Below are positions 49,501-56,338 of a DNA stretch of 64,000 bases, in pieces. Within the stretch, counting starts at the first letter, position 1; every line of letters starts with the position of its first letter. The notes beneath the pieces were generated by a model that saw only the letters and a program-made list of their open reading frames with translations, was not told the DNA's origin and did not search any database. Made by a program: the position numbers and the translations under genes. This stretch comes from Cladopsammia gracilis (lineage: Eukaryota; Cnidaria; Anthozoa; Scleractinia; Dendrophylliidae), in the NCBI GenBank assembly GCA_022457155.1, contig JAJGOT010000273.1, positions 935,001 to 999,000 on the forward strand, given 5' to 3'.

Positions 49501-52500
49501 CTTGTGTTTTTCCTCATAAGAAGCAGCTTCTGTCCCACTTTTTTTCGTGCCGGAGGCAGCGAAACGTCTTCTAAGTAACGCCACATCTTGCTTTTTGCTT
49601 CAATGAGCTCAGCTGCCGAACAGCTGCCACGTTTTTTTTCCTGCCATGTTTTGTTCAAATGCAGTTCACAAAAATACCAGAAGTTAACAACAAGAAAATT
49701 GAGCCTGCAATCGTTTCATGGAAAAAAACGCATCATCAAAGATGGCACCCAAACTTATTCTCCATTTTCTGAAAGTTTCAAGTAGATGAGAAGCGATCAG
49801 AATGCAGGTACATTGTACATGATACAATGTAACATTGTATGAAAATTTTGAGAAGATATTGTACTTGAGTAAACCTTTACTCATCCAAAGGATGACTTTC
49901 GGAGTTATCTTACTTGTCTGTGCACGTTTTAGTCATCTGAGATAACTGGATGACTGTGAATGTGGATCCCAGGGATGTTGATTCAGTTTTTAACAGTTGG
50001 AAATACAGAACTGACAGCCGGTTGAAAACGAGAAAAATGTAGTTCTTATATAGCTGCACTTGGCTTTTATAGTAAGAAAAATGAAGTTCACAGCCGGGTA
50101 ATTTCCCCGGTTCCCGGCTATTATCTACAATGTACATCCCTTGGATCCCTGTGTAATTTCACTTCACAATTTTTTAAAATAAGGCAGTGTACCTTCTGTA
50201 ACAAGGCAAAGTCCAATCCTTTCACAAGATGAGTGTGCTCCATATCACCACCAAGAAACTTACTCTCTTGAATAGCTTGCCGACGTCTCTCAGCTGCAGT
50301 ATTCCTATTGAAATGTGGAAGACACTTCTTAATACTGTAATATAATAGCTTGCCGATGTCTCTCAGCTGCAGTATTCCTATTGAAATGTGGAAGACACTT
50401 CTTAATATATTGATGGGTTCTGACTTAATGCTATCTTGGTGGATCTCTTGATAAAACTTTTTCAATCTCAGAAGGTTTGCGCATCAAACCTTAATCCTTA
50501 CAGCCATGCTCTGTCACGCGTGACCAGTGATCCACAAGACTGAAATGAGCATTTGAATATTTCTTTGTAACATCCGAGATTTGAATGAAACCTTGAAGAT
50601 CACTCTGGAAATAACTTTGCTATATACATAAAAACCTAATATTGTTCATATATGTAACATTTCAAATAAAATGATCTTTTGTTGCTCTTGTTTCTGAAAA
50701 TGCAGTAAAATTCTTACAGGAATTCCGAATCTCGGAATGAATTTACAAAACCAATGCTGCATCTAATAAAGAAGGTTGTAAATCAAACTTTACATGATGC
50801 CACTTTTGCATGCATAAATCTCCTTAGTACATGTAATCACAATTTGATTTTAGTATGAATCTCAGCCAATGGGAACAGAGGCAGTGAGCAAAATGTATAT
50901 TAATAAAATCAGTGGTCTCACGTTGCTTCTGCTGTAGGTCCAACTGCTCTGTAGTTAGCTGTTGAGCTTAAGGTGTCTGTTGACTGGTAGTCAGGGTTTA
51001 GACCATCTCGCCTTTCCCTCGCCTGACAAGTGAAAATTTGAAACATTAAATAATTAACGAGTTTTGTGCAAGTGACAGTTAGGCCTTGAAAACAAAATTG
51101 GCTGGAAGACTTATTTTTTTTATTTTTAAGAGGGCTTATTGTCAGGGTTGGGCAGGGGTGAGGGGAGGTTAGTCATTTACAGGGATGTAGCTAAGAGTCG
51201 GCTACCAGCTAATTTCACCACCTGAAAGAGAACTTATCACCAGCTGAAAATTTGACTAGAAAACAAATACTTTGGGAGAGTTTGAAGGTGTGCGAGCCAG
51301 AAAAACCGGCTGAACTTGTTAATGAGCCTGCTAAGTGTTTACTTAGCTACACCCCTGCAATTACTCAGAGCATTCAGGTTAAGGATATTAAAAATATGTT
51401 CAACTGACTTACTGCTTATCTCGTTGAACAAGATATAGTATACAGGGACAGATATGCAAATTTTCATTTATTCCATCATCTGTAAACTTTTTTAAATTCC
51501 CCAGTGTAATTACGTCATACAGTTGTCTAGACCGTCTCATTTCACACAATGCATATTTATGTCACGCTAAGATGTTTTGGTTGTTTTAAATCTGTTTTAC
51601 TCTTTAATTCTTTGACTTCAAACTCAGTATGGAAAATTAAAACCGATCTGTGGACTTAACAGCCTTACATTGTTTTGTATTCACGAGATGGCTCTTGGAT
51701 ATCTATGATCAGTCTTTGTTTTTTTATTAAACATCCCCCCCCCCCCCCACAAAAAAAAAAATAGCTTAGACACATTTATCCAAGTAAATAAGTACTGACA
51801 GTTTTTTGGCGTCTGTCTCTTTCTCTCTCTCTACTGTTCTGGAATCATTGCAATTTGACATAATTTTAACTATTTTTCTTTAATAGGTAACATACACTGA
51901 AACTCAACCATGGCTTAACCTTGAGAACCTTAATGAAGTGCTTTGGGATAATGATGAATAATTGGTTCAAATGTACCTCTGCAATGTATTTAAACAGAAA
52001 ATAATAGTAAGAATATGTCCAAAAGGGGGAAAAATCTTATCTACATGTATCCTCTTAGAACATCTGCTTCCATATAAATCTTTTTAACTTACCCTGTCTC
52101 TGTATTTATTGGCAAGTTCTTGTTCTCTTTCCTCCTCCATCTTCTTAAGTTTTGCATAATACCTTATTTACAAAAATCAAGAAAATTCAAACACTCCGTT
52201 TTAAAGGTACAAAATGTAATACAATAATTCAACCAAATTTCAGTTAGCAAATTTTAAATTTCAAAAGCAAATTATGTGACCACAGCTACAAAATGACAAG
52301 TAACTTTTAAAACTCCTTTTAAAACTTGCTTGATCAACACTAAAAAGACCTAGTTTAAAATAAAAAAACAAAAACACACATAAAACAACTTTTTCTATTA
52401 ACAGGGCTGCCAATTACATACATGTACAGTGAAGGTCAAAGACTACTCAAAGTTTAAAAGTGACGTTAAGGTGATTCCCTAGTATTGCATTGCGTATCAC

Positions 52501-55500
52501 TACTGTGCATAATATCTTGCATCATTTGCATATGCAAGAGCGCGAGTGCACCCTGAAGCAATAGGGTTTCCTTTAAGGATTCAGTTCCCTAACTAAATAA
52601 GTGGTTGTTTTCTCCTAAACAAGCTTGGTGACCTATCTTTTCTTTGCATAATTTCATTCTTTTAGTCCTTCTCTTTGTGTTGTAAATTTTTTTTAAAAAA
52701 ATCATGTTAGAAAAAAAAGTTATCACAAAAAAAGCATAATACAATGTAGCCATCACTCATGGACACAAATTTCTATTCTCAAGATCACGCACCCGACAGA
52801 TATTTTTAGTTAATACCTTTTCAGGATGTGTGCCATAAAACAAACATCAAATTGTTCCTATTGGTCAATACATTACATCTATTTTGTTATTTCAAGAATT
52901 ACTTTAAAGCTGTGCTTCCTGTCCCTGCTAAAAGTAGTGTGAGCTGATGGAATAAACATGCGCTTGATAAGTGCAATTGCAAGGATTTAACAGTTAACTT
53001 GAGACAATTATATCTCCTATATGAGCTTGGTGACCTGTATTTTTTATTGCAAATTTCGGATCACTATATTGTGGGAAACAATCAGGGAAAGTTTAAAGAA
53101 ATTCTTATGTCAACTTTTATTTCCAGGGAATCACCTTAAAGACAACAAGCAGGGAAGACCATCTTTGTTTTATGACCGGCTACTTTCCTTGGGGAGTTGG
53201 CTTCTTTAAAGCTTAATGACAGCTATATGTGAAGGTAGAGTTCTTTTCAAACGAAGGATCAGTTCACTAGATTCACTTACTTCTTCTTTTTTCTCCTCCT
53301 TGACCATGGATCATCATCATCACCTTCATCGTCGTCGTCTTCTTCTTCACGGTCCCTGGAAAGGTTTAATATCAATTTTGTTGGTGGGCTTTAGACCTTG
53401 CTAATCTTATTTGGTAACATTTTTAAAGTGCTTTACAAAAACATTAATTCAAAACAATTTTATTTTGACTGGTTAGCAAATTATGGTATGAAGCAAAAGA
53501 TAAGGTCCATGATAAGGTTCCCTAAAAAATGACAAAAAGTTGGATCAAAAATGCCAAAAATCCTTTATATTGCTTAGGTTTTATAACTAACTGTAGTGCT
53601 AATGGAACATCTTTGTACACTCTGAAGACTATTATTTTCATGTATCTAAAATTCATTTTTTCTCTACATTTACAGCCATGCTCCGTCACGCGCACGTGAC
53701 CAGTATTTTTGAAAATTGAATGGAGTTTTCAAGATTACGCGTCGGTTTTGAAAATTCATTCCGAGATTCGGAATTCCCGTGAGAATTTTACCGCATTTTT
53801 GGAAACAAAGATCAACAAAATATCATTTTGTTTGAAATGTTACATATCCGAACAATATTAGGTTTTTTTATGCTTGCAGCAAAGTTATTTTCCGTTAATT
53901 CGTGACTTTCAAAGTGTTTTCCACAGAGGTCTTCAAGGTTTCATTCATATCTCGGACGTTACAAAGAAATATTCAAATGTTCATTTCATTCTCGAGATTA
54001 CTGGTCACGCGCGAGGGGGCATGGCTGTAACATTCTAAACTAAAACCCAGTGGTGATCAGTGCCTGATTTACCCTTGCAGTCACAACAATGCCAGATAAA
54101 CAGGTTATGCAAATTAACAAAATGATCACCAAAATTTAAATTCTCCCAATGTGTACCATAAGAAATGTTTGTATTGTTGATATTGAGGTTTACTGCGCTT
54201 TTCAATAACATGTGGAATCTGAAATTCAAATCACCACCAACGGTTGTGTTTTTCCCTGCCGTCAATCAAATTTTCGGCGGTTTCCGATTACTTTCGAGCG
54301 TTTTCGTATCGTTAGTGAAAGTAAACATGGTTCGTTCGTAAGTGAAAGTACTGAAAGTGAAACGTGGTTCGCAAGTACAAAACATCACTGCGTTGGAGAT
54401 TCGTTTTTCTACGCGTGAGTCATCATCCCTCGCCGCAGGAAATTGCCCGGCTTCTGAAAGCGAGCAAAATATTTGTGAACTACGTGCTCAAACAATATAG
54501 AGAGATGAAAGGAGTTGATTATTCGGAAAATCGTGACAGCGGCAAGCGACGATCAGTACAGTGTCGTTTGTATGATATTTTTGTCTCTAATCGTTCTGTG
54601 CATGTTAACTGAACATCCATTCTTTGTTTACATGATTTTTTCTTATTTCGATTTTTTTCTCAGGGAGAGATGTTGTGCTTGTTCGTGGACTTATGAGACA
54701 ATTTTCAGAATTATATTTAGACGAATTGCGTGACTGGATTGAAATTGTACTCAAAACAAAGAAAGTAGTATAAAAACACGACTCCCACTCGTCGCAAATG
54801 AAAGTATTTCAAAAGCCTGAAGCATAAATCTTTCCCAGTAAGATTTCAGAGAGATTTGCGCCTTTAGATCACAGTTATGAATTTTTCTCTTCGCCGATGG
54901 TATTGACCTTTTGATCTCGGCGGATTATCTCTCAAATTGAATTATTTTATTTCCGGTGCTCGCTCTTTTGGCATACATTGCGGTTTCTTTGGCTCCCTTT
55001 TGTTGCAAGATAAATACTTATCGGCTAAAGTTTGTTATCACTTTGAAAGTGCTAGGATCGTAAATTAGTGTCTAAAGTCTGCGCGGCCAGACTTGTGAGA
55101 ATAAAATGTTTCCCATCACGGATAACCGATGTAGGCGTCTTAGATCCGAGTCTCAAAATGCCGTAGTCTACAATTCCACTGCAGTGAAATAATGAATTCT
55201 TGCAATAATTTTTAGCTCCTTAGTTAGTTCTGTAGTTGAGTAGTGTCTCAGTGCAGCTATGATAAACCTCCGTTGTTTTGTAAATGGCGTTTGATTTGGC
55301 TTCAAACAGATAATCGGCTGCAGCATCATCATGGTTGCTGTTTTGTAAATCTCACGGATGCTAGTAAATTCTTACCTTCTTCTAGGCAAGGAATGAAACA
55401 ATTTAATGTCCTAAGGATTTACAAAACAGACTTATGCTTTAGGCTTTTAAAATACTTTTTTGCGAAGAGTGGGAGTCGTGTTCAGCCTGTCTATTTTTAT

Positions 55501-56338
55501 ACTATTTTATAATACGCTCGGAAGTAATCGGAAACCGCCGAAAATATGATTGATGGCAGGGAAAAACGCAACCGTTGGTGGTGATTTGAATTTCAGATTC
55601 CGCATGTTATTGAAAAGCGCAGTAAAGGGTTGAAAACAGCAAATATAACCCATTTCACCTGCTGGTACGATGAGAATGGACGCTGCTGGGAATGCTTTTA
55701 CTGCTGCGACTTGATGACTTTGCTGACGGTGGAGCAACAGATGGTGCACCTGACCGAGGGGTCATCAAAAGCTTCCTGAAATCTTCATTTGTCAGAGCTG
55801 GTATGCTTAAAATGAGAAAAATAAAATTTACTTCAGCAATTCAAATTCTTAAACTATGAAATGATTCAACGTTTTTTCCTATTGAACTTGACTGTGGTTG
55901 AAACAACTTTGTTAGGAGCAAGTTTGTTAAATTAACAGTAAGCTTAGTTTGTTTTGCCATCTGCTTTCATTGATGAATTAAACAAATTCATGTTTAGCTT
56001 CATTATTCTGACCTCTCTGCATTTAATACAGCTAAGGATTTCTACAAAATACGGAGAAGCCTAGACTGCAGGGAAAAGGTAAATGAATAAGCTAACCAAC
56101 CCTACTATAAGCTTATAAGTTTAATGAGATATCGATAGATGCGTTTCTATAAACTTTTGACTGTGTGTGAAATATCCAAATGAAATCTATGGATCAGTAT
56201 TTCATCATGTTGCTGTTCGTTTTTCAGGTTATCTCTAGTGCAATCTTAATCACATCTAAACTTCGGTCCTCTCAGAAAAATGTTAAAACGCGAGTGAATC
56301 CACGTATACGTACCCACTGCTTCCATGATGGCCGCCAT
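23087..56338 (-). CDS. IK: RED / IK protein, spliceosomal B-complex factor, 22 exons, 571 aa
   Basis: The exons (high to low) are 56314-56338, 55659-55797, 53281-53355, 52093-52162, 50922-51022, 50193-50304, 48708-48787, 48069-48115, 47589-47662, 46164-46253, 44260-44371, 34589-34652, 33217-33379, 32414-32432, 32103-32155, 31333-31402, 30342-30447, 29590-29647, 26236-26324, 25840-25948, 24202-24224 and 23087-23123. They total 1,716 nt, all with GT/AG borders and continuous phase. The order of conserved blocks matches human IK/RED (557 aa): LTNEDFRKLLMTPR, RRRKKKYYAKL, ELANKYRDRARERRDG, ESKFLGGDMEHTHLVKGL, ERNELFQPGRM, DEYAESDIPTTLIRSK, LTTNDIVINKLTQIL, an Arg-Glu tract, SYSECYPG, YDSDEEADYSKMD, NKKGPIKRWDF, EALPKAAFQFGIKMSEG, DRDWQKIS, then a basic end SKRRKH. 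RED works in the nucleus with SMU1 and MFAP1 in the pre-catalytic spliceosome; that is family knowledge. The 33-kb span is mostly transposon-filled introns. Confidence 0.95.
24708..24729. repeat. (AAT)n microsatellite
   Basis: A short run of AAT units in an IK intron. Confidence 0.8.
25195..25576. mobile_element. ~380-bp MITE with CAGTGTTCTTACCAG termini
   Basis: The 15-bp termini CAGTGTTCTTACCAG / CTGGTAAGAACACTG are perfect inverses, and AATATT flanks both sides. The interior carries an A-run followed by a G-run near 25277-25333. The ends fit a hAT-like family. It lies in an IK intron. Confidence 0.7.
26425..26573. mobile_element. ~150-bp MITE (GTCGCAGCTCTTAGAAG ends)
   Basis: The left edge GTCGCAGCTCTTAGAAGC pairs with the right edge CTTCTAAGAGCTGCGAC. 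It lies about 100 bp upstream of IK exon 19 in the intron. Confidence 0.65.
26880..26974. repeat. ~90-bp imperfect palindrome
   Basis: The left arm GATGACTGGTCCCGAGGAAA is mirrored by TTTCCCGAGGGATCAGTCAT, and inner parts (GAATTTTGTTTCCC / GGGAAACAAAATTC) also pair. It can fold as a hairpin. Probably a small foldback element in an IK intron. Confidence 0.6.
27232..28018. mobile_element. ~790-bp inverted-repeat element with a 99-codon open frame
   Basis: The ends ATTAGGGCCATTTATAC and GTATAAATGGCCCTAAT are inverse, and the pairing continues inward through GACCAAATAAGTCGCGACTT and further degenerate copies of the GTAAGTCGC motif. A minus-strand frame at 27502-27801 encodes a basic 99-residue protein (KKRQRMYKFLL, YERKRRSPVRVR); I do not recognise it. 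The superfamily is unclear, and an AT flanks both edges. Confidence 0.6.
28983..29450. repeat. Decayed repeat with G-run/TACTC and GAGTA/C-run edges
   Basis: It begins at a CCCCCCCC-GGGGGGGG-TACTC palindrome and ends near TATATGAGAGTACACCCCCC. The same edge motif appears at 21276-21330 and near 60480-60510, and the interior phrase GAAAACCATACC / GAAAATCGTACC is shared with the last. Probably an old foldback family. Confidence 0.45.
30342..32155 (-). CDS. IK: IK exons 15-17, least conserved part of the protein
   Basis: Exon 15 (32103-32155) gives VSAEEFARSVTQTFGKK, exon 16 (31333-31402) gives HETEERAAWDSVDPKYP and on to LDLK, and exon 17 (30342-30447) gives MKLLTLRRRRKRDRGS and on to SYSECYPG. 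Phases close only with these borders. EEFA and AAWDS sit where human has NEKFAG and AGWEG; the rest is divergent. The start of exon 17 is the least certain border. Confidence 0.7.
30647..31284. mobile_element. Degenerate Tc1/mariner-like element in an IK intron
   Basis: The termini CAGGGTTTCCAAAAGTTTGT and ACAAACTTTTGGGACACCCTG are imperfect inverses (about 27 bp). The interior still encodes the last ~55 residues of a Tc1/mariner-type transposase on the minus strand. TA precedes the left edge, but the right copy of the target site is not intact. Confidence 0.7.
30781..30945 (-). pseudogene. C-terminal fragment of a Tc1/mariner transposase
   Basis: The minus strand reads GLSVQQILKTVKELKQWLK, then LAWTNVPFSTLQELTHSM, then MGNVIKNNGGHSGY and a stop. 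The pattern (K.AW.N.P...L..L..SM..R...VI...GG...Y*) is the usual tail of Tc1/mariner transposases. The N-terminal and catalytic parts are missing, so it is a relic. Confidence 0.7.
32606..33006. mobile_element. ~400-bp hAT-like MITE with CAGGGG termini
   Basis: The left edge CAGGGGTGGATTTATGG pairs with the right edge CCTGGATCTGCCCCTG. CACAC occurs at both flanks. A C-run lies at about 32907-32918. There is no coding content. It lies between IK exons 13 and 14. Confidence 0.6.
33217..33379 (-). CDS. IK: IK exon 13 with the Arg-Glu repeat tract
   Basis: It encodes SIFGEIGEYNPTEG, then a Lys-rich run and the alternating tract KERERERE, ending YFDKSSAGGDEE. Human IK has a longer RE/RD tract at this place followed by SYFEKP, so the coral-type protein has a shortened version. 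On the plus strand the tract looks like a CTTTCT microsatellite but is coding. Confidence 0.93.
33455..34245. mobile_element. ~790-bp hAT-like element (CAGGGCTCGAAATT ends)
   Basis: The perfect termini CAGGGCTCGAAATT / AATTTCGAGCCCTG are followed inward by GTCGCAAA/TTTGCGAC motifs on both sides. AAACA occurs at both flanks. No transposase is recognisable; the open frames inside show no known motif. It lies between IK exons 12 and 13. Confidence 0.65.
37500..38437. repeat. 36-bp minisatellite array, about 26 units, inverted relative to the first
   Basis: It has the same unit as at 1-1131 but on the other strand (TTGGCCCAATATTAATGTAG type). It is bounded on both sides by GGCC shared with the terminal inverted repeats of units A and B. 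Confidence 0.92.
39336..40356. mobile_element. ~1-kb hAT-like element nested in unit B (8-bp duplication GAAACGAA)
   Basis: The ends TACCCTGGGTGCCAGAGG and CCTCTGGATCCAGGGTGT are near inverses. GAAACGAA occurs directly on both sides (39328-39335, 40357-40364), and the other units show this site uninterrupted. The left subterminal region can fold (AGGTTTTTATTTTTT with AAAAAATAAAAACCT) around a GC-rich loop GGCGAAGCCGCGACG. There is no transposase. Confidence 0.75.
40518..41421 (-). mobile_element. 5'-truncated non-LTR retrotransposon (jockey/CR1-like) with (TATC)n tail
   Basis: It runs on the minus strand from the truncation point at 41421 to a TATC tetranucleotide tail at 40518-40573. It is flanked by AGAAG on both sides within unit B sequence. 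It contains the C-terminal end of a reverse transcriptase frame and a ~150-bp 3' UTR ending ATAAAGTTATCTATC. A tetranucleotide tail is usual for CR1/L2-like lines. Confidence 0.85.
40723..41421 (-). pseudogene. C-terminal part of a jockey/CR1-like reverse transcriptase ORF2
   Basis: The frame is open from the truncation (TEFILIASRQKL) to its stop, about 232 codons. The blocks SLGVYIDQTLNW, KIASVIGAIKRIRHLI, VYNSLVQPHFDYCSVVWGN, LQRLQNRAARI and the tail QLWNNLPTEL with SEFKTKL are the standard thumb/tail region of these polymerases. The catalytic palm (YADD) and endonuclease are missing because of 5' truncation, so it cannot be active. Confidence 0.85.
41438..43552. mobile_element. 2.1-kb foldback element with ~840-bp terminal inverted repeats, TTAA target site
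   Basis: The ends GGTGGTTCGATACAGTTTTC and GAAAACTGTATCGAACCACC are exact inverses, and near-identity runs inward for about 840 bp (arms 41438-42279 and 42716-43552). The loop is about 435 bp. TTAA stands at both edges (41434-41437, 43553-43556), and the uninterrupted site CTAAATTAAGTG is seen in unit A. TTAA sites are typical of piggyBac and Kolobok groups. The loop has no recognisable gene. Confidence 0.85.
43900..44240. repeat. GC-rich ~330-bp block of unknown origin
   Basis: This stretch (GGACAGGTTGGTTGCC through GCAGCCGGCTGAGTACTTAACC) is clearly richer in G+C than its AT-rich surroundings and ends abruptly just before IK exon 11. No open frame or fold is recognised. It may be a 5' fragment of a retroelement or SINE. 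Confidence 0.35.
44515..44702. repeat. Perfect hairpin: 88-bp arms, 12-nt loop
   Basis: AATTTGGTTTTATCGACTGA onward to CTAGCCCTTCG is repeated as an exact inverse from CGAAGGGCTAG to CGATAAAACCAAATT, separated by TCGGAGCGAATC. I found no mismatch. It lies in the IK intron just upstream of exon 11. Confidence 0.9.
45064..45273. mobile_element. MITE, second copy of the GGTTGTTTGAAA family
   Basis: The ends GGTCCGGTTGTTTGAAAAC and GCTTTGAACAACCCGGCCC and the inner GCTAACCCTGGG match the element in DCTD intron 1 at 17826. Confidence 0.6.
45657..45810. mobile_element. ~150-bp inverted-repeat element
   Basis: The left part GTATTCTTGGAATTGAACTG continues with GAACTACAGTGCAGCTTGCA. It is mirrored by TGCAAGCTAGTTCCAGTTC and GAGAATATGAATAC. 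Confidence 0.6.
47027..47505. mobile_element. AGAGCAGTTTTCAATTGAG-ended element with a nested palindrome
   Basis: The outer ends AGAGCAGTTTTCAATTGAG / CTCAATTGAAAACTGCTCT match two copies at 63104-63661. A second element (47271-47467) sits inside: ATAGGCCATTTCCGAGTTGC and its inverse flank a near-complete palindrome through CCTTTCATATGAAAATGAG. The empty site is visible in the 63-kb copies (AAAGCAATTACG / AAAGCAATTGTG). Confidence 0.75.
50193..50304 (-). CDS. IK: IK exon 6, the most conserved RED_N block
   Basis: It encodes NTAAERRRQAIQESKFLG followed by GDMEHTHLVKGLDFALLQK (37 codons plus a shared first codon). Its acceptor region is duplicated immediately upstream (see the repeat at 50271-50416); only the proximal acceptor at 50305 gives an open frame. 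Confidence 0.95.
50271..50416. repeat. 73-bp tandem duplication spanning the IK exon 6 splice acceptor
   Basis: Bases 50271-50343 and 50344-50416 are near-identical over about 62 bases, with one C/T change in the exonic part. Each copy contains the end of the intron (TTTCAATAG) and the first ~34 bases of exon 6. The distal copy is therefore a decoy acceptor. Translation from it would continue NTAAERHRQAI, then reach TAA within about 15 codons. Confidence 0.85.
50501..50760. mobile_element. Partial copy of the CAGCCATGC MITE family
   Basis: It shares CAGCCATGCTCTGTCACGCG, CCTAATATTGTTCATAT and TCCGAATCTCGGAATGAAT with the complete element at 53673-54027, in opposite orientation. The second terminus is lost. 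Confidence 0.6.
51180..51356. mobile_element. ~175-bp hAT-like MITE (CAGGGATGTAGCTAAG)
   Basis: The ends CAGGGATGTAGCTAAG and CTTAGCTACACCCCTG are near inverses. It is similar to, but distinct from, the CAGGGATGTAGAT family at 17543. Confidence 0.55.
52470..53135. mobile_element. ~665-bp TTAA-flanked element (GGTGATTCCCT ends)
   Basis: The ends GGTGATTCCCT and AGGGAATCACC are perfect inverses with TTAA on both sides (52466-52469, 53136-53139). It shares the GGTGRTTC start and the TTAA site with the large foldback at 41438. No transposase is seen. Confidence 0.7.
53673..54027. mobile_element. ~355-bp MITE with TA target site (CAGCCATGC ends)
   Basis: The left end CAGCCATGCTCCGTCACGCG and the right end CGCGCGAGGGGGCATGGCTG pair, and TA flanks both. 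The interior contains further inverted pieces (CCGAGATTCGGAATT, ATCTCGGACG). It fits a Tc1/mariner-mobilised MITE. Confidence 0.65.
54193..55622. mobile_element. Tc1/mariner-like element with ~108-bp inverted repeats and a nested IR
   Basis: The ends CTGCGCTTTTCAATAACATG and CATGTTATTGAAAAGCGCAG are exact inverses with TA on both sides, and similarity continues to about 54300 / 55515. Inside lie a transposase N-terminal fragment (see the entry at 54424) and a second inverted pair (about 54773-54831 and 55430-55482, CACGACTCCCACTC). The catalytic region is missing. Confidence 0.75.
54424..54561 (+). pseudogene. N-terminal helix-turn-helix fragment of a Tc1/mariner-type transposase
   Basis: The plus strand reads PSPQEIARLLKASKIFVNYV, then LKQYREMKGVDYSENRDSGKRRSV. 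This follows the pattern of the first DNA-binding helix-turn-helix of Tc1/mariner transposases (EIA.LL..S...V..VLK.YRE.G...D....G). The frame degenerates on both sides. Confidence 0.55.
56314..56338 (-). CDS. IK: Tentative first coding exon of IK
   Basis: This 25-nt piece, ATG GCG GCC ATC ATG GAA GCA GTG G before donor GTACGT, joins in phase to exon 2, giving MAAIMEAVALTNEDF. It replaces the ~30-residue acidic/Pro start of the human protein, so the true start could be another exon. The frame stays open upstream to a TTTTTTGGCAG acceptor-like site, which leaves room for a 5' untranslated or coding exon. Confidence 0.45.
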
